Source: Flavihumibacter cheonanensis
GTDB taxonomy: Bacteria > Bacteroidota > Bacteroidia > Chitinophagales > Chitinophagaceae
Length of the DNA: 64,000 nt
Assembly (NCBI RefSeq): GCF_022352215.1
Contig: NZ_JAKRWF010000001.1
Location: 992,001-1,056,000 of the forward strand
Direction: 5' to 3'
A program made the translations under genes and the position numbers. Positions within the stretch are counted from its first letter, which is position 1; each line of letters opens with the position of its first letter. Below are positions 45,436 to 54,042 of this stretch, piece by piece. The notes below the pieces were generated by a model, which was given only the letters and a program-made list of their open reading frames with translations, ran no database searches and was not told the origin of the DNA.

Positions 45436-46233
45436 TTAGGCAATTCGTTGATGATATTGTTCCTGTATGCTGGCAAACCAATTGATTTCCTGGTGGTATT
45501 TGACTACTTCACCCACGATGATGAGGGCCGGTGTTCCGATGCCGGCTGCTTCCACCTCCTGACCTATTGTAGTGAGCGTTCCGGTTACCACTTTTTGTTG
45601 AGGAAGGCTTCCATTTTCAACAACGGCCACCAATGTTTCAACCGATTTCCCGGCATTTACCAGGTGGCTCGCAATTTCGCCAATATTTTTCACCCCCATA
45701 TAAAAAACAATGGTGCCGTCAAAGGCTGCCAACATGGGCCAGTCGAAATTCAATCCGGTCTTTTTGCCTTTCTTGGTATGCCCGGTTACAAAGAGCACCA
45801 TTTGGGATGCATCCCGGTGTGTCATAGGAATGCCACTGTAGGCGCCAGCTGCAAGAGCACTGGTAACGCCCGGCACGATTTCAAATTCAATTCCATTTTC
45901 CTTCAGAAAAGCTGCTTCTTCTGCTCCCCTGCCGAAGATCATGGGATCTCCTCCCTTTAAACGAACCACCTGTTTTCCTTCGAGTGCCTTGTCTACCATC
46001 CATTGGTTGATGGTTTCCTGTGTGATCACAGAGCAATAAGGCAATTTGCCGACAAATATCTTTTCCACTCCGGGTTTTGCCCAATCAAGGATGTCCTGGT
46101 TAACCAGGTTATCAAACAGAATGGTATCAGCCAGCTCAATAACAGCTTTAGCGCGGAGGGTTAGCAGTTGGCTATCACCGGGACCAGCCCCTGTGATATA
46201 CACTTTTCCAGATTTTGAGGTTGCGGGTTTCAT
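45436..46233 (-). CDS. cobA: Uroporphyrinogen-III C-methyltransferase
   Basis: SAM-dependent enzyme that makes precorrin-2 from uroporphyrinogen III on the way to siroheme, 265 residues. The tetrapyrrole methylase fold shows VYITGAGPGDSQLLTLRA at the N-terminus, the VVRLKGGDPMIFGRGAEEA motif and VPGVTSALAAGAYSGIP. Together with the siroheme-synthase domain of the fusion gene it should supply siroheme for the neighbouring sulfite reductase. It starts one base after the cysI stop, so cysI, cobA and cysE are a tight run. Confidence 0.95.
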   Translation of the reverse strand: MKPATSKSGKVYITGAGPGDSQLLTLRAKAVIELADTILFDNLVNQDILDWAKPGVEKIFVGKLPYCSVITQETINQWMVDKALEGKQVVRLKGGDPMIFGRGAEEAAFLKENGIEFEIVPGVTSALAAGAYSGIPMTHRDASQMVLFVTGHTKKGKKTGLNFDWPMLAAFDGTIVFYMGVKNIGEIASHLVNAGKSVETLVAVVENGSLPQQKVVTGTLTTIGQEVEAAGIGTPALIIVGEVVKYHQEINWFASIQEQYHQRIA

Positions 46234-46234
46234 A

Positions 46235-47944
46235 CTATGCCAGGTGAAAATCAGCTTTGGAATAACTATGTTGAATGATTTCCTTTCTCACCAGGAAATC
46301 TCCGAAATGCTCATTGGGTGTACGTTCTGCTGCATATTGAGCAATCAGGGGATCCAGTTCTGCCAGTATCTCTTCTTCACTAAGGGCCTCCTTATGCAAT
46401 ACATTCATACGGTCACCATTAAACGCTGCGCCTAAATACAGGTTGTATTTGCCAGGTGCTCTGCCAACAAATCCAATTTCTCCAAGATAGGGCCTTCCGC
46501 AACCATTCGGGCAACCTGTCATCCGTATGGTGATCGGTTGCTCTGGAATGCCATATTTCTCGAGTATCGCGTGAATTTTTGTGATCAGGCTGGGCAGGTA
46601 ACGTTCTCCTTCAGCATTGGCAAGCGGGCATAGATTCAATGCCACACAGGCGATAGAATGCTGGTGAAGCGGGGTTACATCCTGGTGTGCTTCCAATCCG
46701 TGTTGTACAAGGAGTTCCTGTACTTTGGGTTTCAGCGCTTCGGATACATTTCCGATCACGATATTCTGGTTTCCGGTCAGCCGGAAATCACCACCTTCCA
46801 GGATTTCAGCAATTGCCCGAAGTCCCTTACGCAATTGAAACTGCTCGGTGTCTTTAACCCGACCACCTTCAATATAGAGTGTATTATACCAGTTACCATT
46901 GGCGCCTTTCACCCAGCCATAGCTGTCGCCATTGGTAGTGAAGGTGTAAGGCTTAGCAGGTTCCAGGTCGTATCCTAATCGTTTATTCAGTTCTGTTTTG
47001 ACAAAATCAAGTCCCTCTCTTTCGATGGTGTACTTAAAGCGGGACAGTTTTCTGTTTTCCCGGTTGCCATAATCGCGTTGGATGGTAAGCAGTTTCTCAC
47101 ATACATCCACTGCCTTCTCTACCGGCGCATAACCCAGCAGGTTACCCAGGCGGGGGAAGGTATTTTCATCGCCGAAAGTCATGCCCATACCACCACCAGC
47201 CGTGAAATTAAATCCGGCCAGTTTCCCGTTTTCTTCAATTGCAATCAAACCAATGTCATGTGCGTACACATCGGTATCGTTATAAGGAGGAATGGCAAAC
47301 GTGATTTTAAACTTCCGGGGCAGGTAGGTTTTACCGTAAATAGGTTCTTCGGTGATATCTTCAACCGGACCCGCCACCTGTTCATCGTTCACCCAAATTT
47401 TATAATAAGCTTTTGTTTTTGGAGTAAGGTGTTCACTAACGGCCAGGGCTACCTGTTGAACATCCTCATGAATATTGGAGGTGTACGGATTTACGGTACA
47501 CATCACATTCCGGTTTACATCACCACAGGCTGCAATGGAATCCATCAGGGATTCATTGATCTCCTTAATGGTAGGTTTCAGGTTGTGTTTCAGAATACCA
47601 TGCAGCTCGAAAGCCTGGCGGGTAGTGAGTTTCAGGGTAGGCATCCCATATTTGGTAGCCAGGTTATCCATGGTAATCCACTGAGCCGGACTAGCAACAC
47701 CACCTGGCACGCGCACCCGTATCATAAAGGAATACAGGGGCTCCAGTTTCTGTGCCTTTCTTTCTTTGTCCAGTTCGCGATCACTTTGCACATAACTGCC
47801 GTGAAACTTGATGAGTTGCTGGTCCTGCGCATACAGGTTACCGGTAACCTCATCTTTCAGGCTGTCCTGAATAGTGCCTTCCAGAAAACGGCTTCTTTCC
47901 TTTATGTGTTCAACTTCACTGAGTTTGGATTTATCCTGATTCAT
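46235..47944 (-). CDS. cysI: Sulfite reductase hemoprotein
   Basis: Siroheme and [4Fe-4S] subunit reducing sulfite to sulfide with electrons from CysJ, 569 residues. The cluster ligands are C-x5-C in SIACVALNLCPLANAEG and C-x3-C in MTGCPNGCGRPYLGE. The N-terminal ferredoxin-like repeats show RVRVPGGVASPAQWI and LTTRQAFELHGIL. The neighbouring cysJ makes the NADPH-dependent type likely. It lies between cysJ, across a 7-bp repeat array, and cobA. Start ATG 47942-47944. Confidence 0.96.
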   Translation of the reverse strand: MNQDKSKLSEVEHIKERSRFLEGTIQDSLKDEVTGNLYAQDQQLIKFHGSYVQSDRELDKERKAQKLEPLYSFMIRVRVPGGVASPAQWITMDNLATKYGMPTLKLTTRQAFELHGILKHNLKPTIKEINESLMDSIAACGDVNRNVMCTVNPYTSNIHEDVQQVALAVSEHLTPKTKAYYKIWVNDEQVAGPVEDITEEPIYGKTYLPRKFKITFAIPPYNDTDVYAHDIGLIAIEENGKLAGFNFTAGGGMGMTFGDENTFPRLGNLLGYAPVEKAVDVCEKLLTIQRDYGNRENRKLSRFKYTIEREGLDFVKTELNKRLGYDLEPAKPYTFTTNGDSYGWVKGANGNWYNTLYIEGGRVKDTEQFQLRKGLRAIAEILEGGDFRLTGNQNIVIGNVSEALKPKVQELLVQHGLEAHQDVTPLHQHSIACVALNLCPLANAEGERYLPSLITKIHAILEKYGIPEQPITIRMTGCPNGCGRPYLGEIGFVGRAPGKYNLYLGAAFNGDRMNVLHKEALSEEEILAELDPLIAQYAAERTPNEHFGDFLVRKEIIQHSYSKADFHLA

Positions 47945-47947
47945 GTG

Positions 47948-48027
47948 GAATTATGAATTATGAATTATGAATTTTGAATTGGGTCTCACTTCCTACTTCT
48001 CACTTCTCACTTCTCACTTCTCACTTC
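47948..48027. repeat. Heptamer repeat array between cysI and cysJ
   Basis: The plus strand has gaattat-type units (47948-47982, five units, the last two degenerate) followed after a short linker by tcacttc, ctacttc and four tcacttc (47986-48027). The second block is the reverse complement of gaagtga units, so the two blocks face each other. The TGA stop of cysJ (48026-48028 on the minus strand) overlaps the array's first unit. Confidence 0.85.
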
Positions 48028-49882
48028 AATAGGTGTCCTCCTGGTAGCGCCCCGTTTTCACTAATTGTTTTACGTAGTCCTGAGCTGCTTCAGGTTCAAG
48101 TTTGCCCTGTTCCTGCACAATTTGGATGAGCGTTTGTTTTACATCTTTGGCCATGCGTTTGGCATCCCCGCAGACATAAAAATGAGCGCCTTCCTGCAAC
48201 CACAGGTAGAGCTCCTGTGCATGTTGCTGCATCCGGTGTTGTACATAGATTTTTTTATCGGTATCTCTGGAGAAGGCAGTATTCATGAGCGTCAGGTTAC
48301 CCTGCTTGAGGAAACGTTGCCACTCTGTCTGATAGAGAAAGTCGGTAGTGAAATGCTGATCCCCAAAGAAGAGCCAGCTTTTTCCGGAAGCACCTGATTC
48401 AGCGCGCTGTTCTACAAAGGCGCGGAAGGGAGCAATACCAGTTCCGGGTCCCACCATAATAATGGGGGTATCTGGGTTTTCCGGAAGGCGGAAGGATTCA
48501 TTGGTATCAATGAAAACGGAAACCTGCTGCCCGGGTTGCAACACATCAGCGATGAAATTGGAAGCTACTCCCCTGTGTTCGCGGTTGTTGTTGTTATAAA
48601 CTACCCGTCCTACAGTCAGGTGGACTTCTTCGGGATGTGCTTCGAGAGAACTAGCGATGGAATAGAGTCTGGGTTGCAGGGGCAATAAAATAGCAGCAAG
48701 CTGTTCTTCATTCAGGGTGCTGGGGAATTCCTGTAATACATCCCAAACATCCTTCCCATATACAAAGGAAGAAAGCGCCTGTTTATCTGCCAGAATAGAA
48801 TTCAACTGGTGTGCCTGAGCCGGATCATCTACAAACGCTGAGTAAGCTGCCAGGAAGGAGCCACTCACTGTAGTAAGCTCTGCCTGTTTTTGAAGGAATT
48901 CAAAAAGGCTGATATCTGTATCTTTTATTTGAAGGCGGGTATCGGGATTGAATTTCTTATAGGCGAGCAATCCTTCCACCAGGCTGGAATGATTTTCCAC
49001 CCAAACACCCAGGGTATCTCCCGGTTGGTATTGCAGTCCGCTGCCTTCGAGTGATAACTCAAGGTGATAGGTTTGTTTTGCGGAGCCGCGGCCATTCAGC
49101 TGAATATTCTCTAGCACGGTGGCGGAAAAAGGATTTTTTCGGTTATAGGTAACAGTGGCTTCTTTTAATTGCCCGTTCCCATTCACATGTGTAATAGCGC
49201 TGACTGCAGGTTGAGCAGTGCCAAAGCTTTCCTGTACCTTATTAATTACAGCTTCAATCCAGGCTTCGGCAGTATCCTCATAATCCACATCTGCTTCGAA
49301 ACGATCCAGCAGGCGGGTTGCTTTCAGGGCACCGAGGCGATTATCAAAATCGCGACCTGTCTGGCAATAGCTGGCGTAACTCTTATCTCCTAAAGCGAGC
49401 ACTGCAAATTTGGTATTGGGTAGTGCGGGCGCCTTCCTGTTATTGATAAATGCATGCAGGTCTTCCGCTGCGGGAGGAGGATCTCCTTCACCGTGGGTGC
49501 TGACTACCACGAGCAGCCATTTTTCGTCCTTCAGGCGATTGCCCTGGTAGGCGTTCATGTCCTGCAATACAGTGGTAAATCCACGTGCAATCAGTTTATC
49601 ATGCAGGTTTTTGGCTACTTTTTTGGAGTTACCACTTTTAGAACCATAGAGCACGGTAATACTATCCTGTGCTGCAATGGGTTCGGTGGTAATGGATTCC
49701 TGTGGTACCGGGATCCGGTTGATCAGTTGAAGCAGTTGCTGGTTGCTGTGCTGGAGTCCAGTCAGATAACCGGCCAGCCATTGCAATTGCTGGGAATTGA
49801 AATGCTGAATGATTTCCTGCACCTTTTTTTGTTCCTGGGAGGAAAATAGGTTCGACGGAAGGGCTACGCTCGCATTACTCAT
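48026..49882 (-). CDS. cysJ: Sulfite reductase flavoprotein, NADPH-dependent
   Basis: Passes electrons from NADPH through FAD and FMN to CysI, 618 residues. A flavodoxin-like domain (about residues 70-215) has VLYGSKSGNSKKVAKNL and STHGEGDPPPAAEDLHAF. The FAD-binding domain has RLYSIASSLEAHPEEVHL and the NADP domain has MVGPGTGIAPFRAFVEQR. The C-terminus ends in TGRYQEDTY. It is the first structural gene of the cluster, 175 bases downstream of the Rrf2 gene. A -7 box is at 49954-49961 with a candidate operator at 49982-49996. The 3' end borders the heptamer array. Confidence 0.95.
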   Translation of the reverse strand: MSNASVALPSNLFSSQEQKKVQEIIQHFNSQQLQWLAGYLTGLQHSNQQLLQLINRIPVPQESITTEPIAAQDSITVLYGSKSGNSKKVAKNLHDKLIARGFTTVLQDMNAYQGNRLKDEKWLLVVVSTHGEGDPPPAAEDLHAFINNRKAPALPNTKFAVLALGDKSYASYCQTGRDFDNRLGALKATRLLDRFEADVDYEDTAEAWIEAVINKVQESFGTAQPAVSAITHVNGNGQLKEATVTYNRKNPFSATVLENIQLNGRGSAKQTYHLELSLEGSGLQYQPGDTLGVWVENHSSLVEGLLAYKKFNPDTRLQIKDTDISLFEFLQKQAELTTVSGSFLAAYSAFVDDPAQAHQLNSILADKQALSSFVYGKDVWDVLQEFPSTLNEEQLAAILLPLQPRLYSIASSLEAHPEEVHLTVGRVVYNNNNREHRGVASNFIADVLQPGQQVSVFIDTNESFRLPENPDTPIIMVGPGTGIAPFRAFVEQRAESGASGKSWLFFGDQHFTTDFLYQTEWQRFLKQGNLTLMNTAFSRDTDKKIYVQHRMQQHAQELYLWLQEGAHFYVCGDAKRMAKDVKQTLIQIVQEQGKLEPEAAQDYVKQLVKTGRYQEDTY

Positions 49883-49953
49883 AGTTCAGAGGTGTTTTTC
49901 TGCTAAGCAGTTCCACTTAAACGCAGGAGGGCTGCTCAGATTGTTTACCGGAC

Positions 49954-49961
49954 CAAAATTA
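49954..49961 (-). promoter_or_regulatory. -7 promoter box of the cysJ cluster
   Basis: The minus strand reads TAATTTTG followed by GTCCGG, a perfect TAnnTTTG, about 70 bases upstream of the cysJ start. The expected -33 TTTG is absent and its place is taken by the candidate operator at 49982-49996. Confidence 0.6.
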
Positions 49962-49981
49962 TACACTATTAACGATAATTC

Positions 49982-49996
49982 CTATAGTTTTAATAG
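49982..49996. promoter_or_regulatory. Candidate operator of the sulfur cluster
   Basis: Sequence CTATAGTTTTAATAG contains an inverted repeat CTAT/ATAG with a seven-base spacer. It sits 20-35 bases upstream of the -7 box, where a -33 element would be. It is a plausible site for the Rrf2 regulator; no experimental motif is known to me. Confidence 0.3.
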
Positions 49997-50057
49997 ATGT
50001 TTTAGATAAATGGAAAAAATAAGATCAAATAATTGATTTATAATCAATTATAAATTG

Positions 50058-50504
50058 TTAAATAACAAAATCGGAAGGATCCTGGTAATCATTCTGCATC
50101 AGGTGCTGGAGGGTCTTACCTTCAATTACCTGCAGTGTGGCATCCCTGACTTCCAGGAAAATCAGCCGGATATTACAGGTGGATTCCGGATAAGGACAAA
50201 GCCGGCAGGGTTCATAAAATTTCTTGCTCACGCAGGGAAGTAATGCAATGGGGCCATCCATCAGTCGTAGTATGGTAACCATGGGAATCTCTCTTGGGGG
50301 CTTCAGCAGATAGTATCCTCCATTTTTGCCGGCCTTACTGCCAAGTATACCCGCTTTTCGGAGTTCCAGTAAAATGGCTTCCAGAAATTTGGCAGGTATT
50401 CTTCTTTTTTCGGCAATCTGATTAATAGGAATGAAGCCTTGCTGGTAATGTTCTCCCAGATAGGTTAGGGCATGAATGGCATATTGAGCTTTTGCAGACA
50501 GCAT
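50058..50504 (-). CDS. Rrf2 family transcriptional regulator with four cysteines
   Basis: Winged-helix regulator of 148 residues. The recognition helices are in the N-terminal part (AQYAIHALTYLGEHYQQ, AEKRRIPAKFLEAILLEL), and the wing has GKNGGYYLLKPPREI. The sensor region has C91, C100, C103 and C110 (CVSKKFYEPCRLCPYPESTC), close to the three-cysteine pattern of IscR-type iron-sulfur sensors. The gene lies directly upstream of the sulfur cluster on the same strand, so it is the probable regulator of cysJ to cysN; related regulators such as CymR control cysteine genes in other bacteria. It lies 31 bases downstream of galK. Confidence 0.85.
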   Translation of the reverse strand: MLSAKAQYAIHALTYLGEHYQQGFIPINQIAEKRRIPAKFLEAILLELRKAGILGSKAGKNGGYYLLKPPREIPMVTILRLMDGPIALLPCVSKKFYEPCRLCPYPESTCNIRLIFLEVRDATLQVIEGKTLQHLMQNDYQDPSDFVI

Positions 50505-50535
50505 GATCTGGCAGCAAAATACTATTTCTTTTCAA

Positions 50536-51735
50536 TTAGGAAGAAACAGTAGCCGTTCCGTTGGAAAGCTGACAGATGATGGGCGTTGGTGTTTTTGCAA
50601 ATTTCTGTTCGTAGGCTGTTGTGATACGTTCTACCACTTCATTAATAAAGGGCTTACGGATCAGGTTGATGGTGCAGCCACCAAAGCCTCCTCCCATCAT
50701 CCGGGAACCAATGATACTGTGTTCGAGTCGAGCCAGTTCAACCAGGTAATCCAACTCAGGACAGGAAACTTCGTACAGTTTACTCAAACCAACATGGGAT
50801 GCAAACATTTTCTTGCCGAAGGATACAAGGTCGTTTCTCCGAAGCGCTTCACAACCTACCTGCAGGCGGAGGTTTTCTTCTACTACATATTTGCAACGAT
50901 GGTAAACCAGGTCAGGAACCTGGTCTTTAAGGGTATATTCAATCATCGCGCGATTGGCATCGCGCAGGCTATTTACATGAGGATATACTTTACGGAGTGC
51001 CTTTACGCCCATTTCACATTGTTCCCGGCGCACATTGTATTCACTGCTGGCCAGGCTGTGTTTTACCTGTGAATCCAGCAGGAGAATGGCATACTGGTCC
51101 AATGCAAGGGGAATGTATTCGTACTTGAGATTGCGGCAGTCGAGCAGGATGGCTTTGTCCTTCATGCCAAACATGGAAGCGAATTGGTCCATGATGCCAC
51201 ATTGAACACCTACAAATCGATTTTCAGCGGCCTGGGCTAATTGAACCAGTTCGATTTTGGGCCAGTTCAATTGCTTTAGCTCATTGATCGCCTGTGCCAG
51301 TCCACATTCAATGGCTGCAGAGGAAGAAAGTCCGGCTCCGGAGGGAATATCGCCCCCAAAACAGAGATCCATCCCAAAAAGCTCAACACCGTGTTCATCA
51401 AATTCCTTGAGGACACCCAGGAGAAAATCCGGCCATTGCAGGCTGCTTTTCTCCCAATTTCCCAGTTTTCCGGTATAGGAGCTGGCAAAATCCGCGGCAA
51501 AAAAATGCAGTTCTTTGTCCTTGCGTTTGCGGATCGCGATATGAATATATTTATCAATGGCGGCGGGTAAAACAAATCCCAGGTTATAATCGGTATGTTC
51601 TCCAATCAGGTTAATCCGGCCGGGAGAGCTGACCAAAATATCAGGAGAATGGCCAAACCGGCTAGAAAACTCCCTGGCAATATGGGAATGGGCCGCCAAT
51701 GAACTAGTTGTCCGGGTAGTACTCGAAGAATCCAT
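50536..51735 (-). CDS. galK: Galactokinase
   Basis: GHMP kinase that phosphorylates galactose to galactose 1-phosphate, 399 residues. The galactose-binding signature is GRINLIGEHTDYNLGF, the ATP motif is GDIPSGAGLSSSAAIECG, and the third motif is GSRMMGGGFGGCTINLI. The start ATG is at 51733-51735 (MDSSSTTRTTSSLAAHS). galT and galE are not in the window. An AraC-type regulator is encoded divergently, and an inverted repeat lies between them (51821-51854). Nothing abnormal in the active-site motifs. Confidence 0.96.
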   Translation of the reverse strand: MDSSSTTRTTSSLAAHSHIAREFSSRFGHSPDILVSSPGRINLIGEHTDYNLGFVLPAAIDKYIHIAIRKRKDKELHFFAADFASSYTGKLGNWEKSSLQWPDFLLGVLKEFDEHGVELFGMDLCFGGDIPSGAGLSSSAAIECGLAQAINELKQLNWPKIELVQLAQAAENRFVGVQCGIMDQFASMFGMKDKAILLDCRNLKYEYIPLALDQYAILLLDSQVKHSLASSEYNVRREQCEMGVKALRKVYPHVNSLRDANRAMIEYTLKDQVPDLVYHRCKYVVEENLRLQVGCEALRRNDLVSFGKKMFASHVGLSKLYEVSCPELDYLVELARLEHSIIGSRMMGGGFGGCTINLIRKPFINEVVERITTAYEQKFAKTPTPIICQLSNGTATVSS

Positions 51736-51820
51736 GAATCGTTGATTGCAGTAAACCTCCTAAATTAAAACAAAAGGGCAAGACCGGATTGGTTTCTTTT
51801 TATTCCCTGTTTCTTCCTCT

Positions 51821-51854
51821 ATTTTAACCTCCTGAAACGTCATTAGGTTAAAAT
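51821..51854. promoter_or_regulatory. Perfect inverted repeat between galK and the AraC-type gene
   Basis: ATTTTAACCT (51821-51830) and AGGTTAAAAT (51845-51854) with 14 bases between. It lies 86 bases from galK and 62 bases from the regulator start, so it could be an operator or a transcript hairpin. The stem is AT-rich and is not followed by a U run. Confidence 0.5.
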
Positions 51855-51915
51855 TCAGTAAATTTAAAGTGAATATTTAAGAAGGATCTTATTTCTCACC
51901 CCGATTGTTTGCAAC

Positions 51916-52806
51916 ATGAAAATTCTACAAACTGAAATTGCACCGAAGATCAACAGTATGTTCTCGGTAATGGAAAGAAAAGAATCTTTTTTCAGTGCTC
52001 CCCTGCACGTACATCCGGAATTTGAGTTGGTGTACATTAAAGAGAGTTATGGGAAACGGATTGTTGGAAACCAGATCGAACGCTTTGAAGCGGGTGACAT
52101 GGTGCTGATTGGTCCATCCCTTCCCCATATCTGGATCAATGACGACAGTTTTATCAATGGGCAGGCAGGAACCACAGCCACCTCTATAGTATTGTATTTT
52201 CATCCCAAATTATTTGAATGCGGTTTATTTGATTTACCGGAAGCGGAGAGTCTGAAAAATATGCTTCGGGTATCCAAGCTGGGTATTGCCATCCAGCATG
52301 AAACCCGCGACAAGGTTGCAGAGAAAATAGAACAGATATTACATGCGCAGGGATTTCAGCGGATCCTGCTCTTGTTGGAAATATTGCAATTATTGGCTGA
52401 ATCCACCGAGTTGGCCCAGATTAATGCAACGGAATTTGTGCATTACGATAATAAGAGTGAAAAGGATCGCCTCTGTGAAGTGTACCGGTATGTGCATGAA
52501 AATTTCCGATCAGATATTCAGCTGAAAGATGTGGCACGGCTCACCAATCTTACTCCCCAGAGTTTCTGCAGGCTTTTCAAAAAGAGAAACAACCTGCATT
52601 TTGTAGAATATCTCAACCAGGTGAGAATCAGCAATGCCTGCCGGTTATTGCTTGATAGCGACTGGACCATTTCCGAGATTGCTTACAACTGTGGCTATAA
52701 GACGATTTCCAACTTCAATAAACTCTTCAAGGAAACTACCGGCTTATCACCTAAGCGTTACCGTGAGCAGGCTATTGTAAATGTGCCACTTCAGGAAGCA
52801 AGCTGA
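51916..52806 (+). CDS. AraC family transcriptional regulator
   Basis: 296-residue regulator with an N-terminal cupin-like sensing domain (HVHPEFELVYIKESYGKR, with metal or sugar contact residues) and a C-terminal double helix-turn-helix (LKDVARLTNLTPQSFCRLFK and ISEIAYNCGYKTISNFNKLF). The motif GYKTISNFNKLFKETTGLSP is the standard AraC-family signature. It is divergent from galK, so control of galactose or a related sugar is possible but not shown. Start ATG 51916 lies four bases after a TTTG. Confidence 0.9.
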   Translation: MKILQTEIAPKINSMFSVMERKESFFSAPLHVHPEFELVYIKESYGKRIVGNQIERFEAGDMVLIGPSLPHIWINDDSFINGQAGTTATSIVLYFHPKLFECGLFDLPEAESLKNMLRVSKLGIAIQHETRDKVAEKIEQILHAQGFQRILLLLEILQLLAESTELAQINATEFVHYDNKSEKDRLCEVYRYVHENFRSDIQLKDVARLTNLTPQSFCRLFKKRNNLHFVEYLNQVRISNACRLLLDSDWTISEIAYNCGYKTISNFNKLFKETTGLSPKRYREQAIVNVPLQEAS

Positions 52807-52811
52807 TCGTC

Positions 52812-53639
52812 TTAATCGTATTTAAAAATTGCTTCAATAGAACTATTGTATTGCGGATTGGCCGGATAGGTGGAATGAGATGTTATTTTATTGATCCGGC
52901 GGTTTGTGATGTCGCAAACATGTTCAACAATTCTATCAATATATGCGGCATTGGCTCCGGTTTTGATAGTGCGGGTAATTTTAGCCGGATATTTTTTCAG
53001 GTTGCTGAAAACTGCCAGGTTATAAAGAGTATAATATTCATAGAGTCCGACTTCAATGAACAGCAGCGGGTTAAAATCTGCGGAGTCGGAATAACTGTCA
53101 ACGGTATGGGTGATCACAGAATTGTCTGATGTGGTGGTAGCTTTTACCAGATCACCTGCTGTATTGTATTCATAGGAAGTGGTGGTTTTTAATTTGGAAC
53201 CCGCTTCGTTGGTGGTCAGGTAATTGAGTTTTGACACTTGTCCATTGGCGTTATAGAGGTATTCCATCTTATAGGAAGTGGCCGACACAAAATCGCGGGT
53301 GGTATTGATGTAATAGGATACTCGATTGCCATCGTAGTGATAGGTATTTTTATAAAGAGAGCGGTTGTCGTACATACCCTTCATCTTTCCGCCCTCCCAT
53401 TCAAAAATGGTGGAACCAACTGAATTCAACAAGCTGAAATTGATTTGTTTGAGGGAACTATCCGCATTGTATTGCACCTGAGCAAGGGTGCCATTGCTCC
53501 ATTGAATGGAACGCACGAGCTCACCTGTATTCGGAATCATTGAACCCTGGGGAGGTGGTGCAGGAACCGGATCGTTTTTCTGACAAGCAGAACCAGTGAG
53601 CAGTACAAACAGGCAAAGAAAGAGCGGGCATTTTTGCAT
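52812..53639 (-). CDS. Lipoprotein of unknown function (275 aa)
   Basis: Exported lipoprotein: signal MQKCPLFLCLFVLLTGSAC with lipobox TGSAC. The mature part has a short Pro-rich linker (KNDPVPAPPPQG) and then YD/RHS-like strand repeats (VQYNADSSLKQINFSLLNS, MEYLYNANGQVSKLNYL, YEYNTAGDLVKATTTSDN). It belongs with the short repeat lipoproteins common in Bacteroidota, and no enzymatic motif is seen. It ends six bases before the convergent AraC-type gene. A TACCTTTA box lies upstream on the minus strand (one mismatch to TAnnTTTG). Confidence 0.72.
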   Translation of the reverse strand: MQKCPLFLCLFVLLTGSACQKNDPVPAPPPQGSMIPNTGELVRSIQWSNGTLAQVQYNADSSLKQINFSLLNSVGSTIFEWEGGKMKGMYDNRSLYKNTYHYDGNRVSYYINTTRDFVSATSYKMEYLYNANGQVSKLNYLTTNEAGSKLKTTTSYEYNTAGDLVKATTTSDNSVITHTVDSYSDSADFNPLLFIEVGLYEYYTLYNLAVFSNLKKYPAKITRTIKTGANAAYIDRIVEHVCDITNRRINKITSHSTYPANPQYNSSIEAIFKYD

Positions 53640-53991
53640 AAGAACGGTTTAAAGGTAAATCAGTGACCGTTCGGGATCCAAAATCGTTGTACCGGCGGGG
53701 AAGAAAATCACAGTTACTTATCAAGAGTGGAAAACAGCCCAGGTGAGAGGGTATATAGAATCTTACAAATCTGTAATTTATTTTCTACATGAAATGTCAA
53801 GTTTGTCTATTGTCCAGGGTTTGATAAGTAGAGATCTTTGTGGTGTTAATGGCTCTACAATATCCAACGATCCAATCCCTGGAAAACCAGTATAGTCCAA
53901 TCGTCCATGTTGAAAAAACCAGGTCCGTCCCGAATGAAACAGGATTCAACGATCCGTCCGTAGAATTGGTTTAATGGTTTAATGAGACAAA

Positions 53992-54041
53992 GGGTGCGAA
54001 GCTTGTTCTAAGGAACAGGTTTTGCGCCCATTTGTTTTTTT
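53992..54041 (+). ncRNA. Strong 17-pair RNA hairpin with U run (terminator of an unidentified transcript)
   Basis: GGGTGCGAAGCTTGTTC (53992-54008), loop TAAG, then GAACAGGTTTTGCGCCC (54013-54029). All 17 pairs form in the plus-strand RNA, including four G-U pairs, and are followed by ATTTG and seven T. The minus-strand RNA would have four A-C mismatches, so the structure belongs to a plus-strand transcript. No gene lies upstream on that strand within this gap. Confidence 0.6.
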
Positions 54042-54042
54042 A

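Noticed and set aside
45355-45960. Plus-strand ORF (201 codons) opposite cysE and cobA
   Set aside because: Antisense to two clear genes, no start signal, and an unnatural amino acid pattern.
47078-47956. Long plus-strand ORF (292 codons) opposite cysI
   Set aside because: It is antisense to a well-supported CDS, has no family features, and is a composition shadow.
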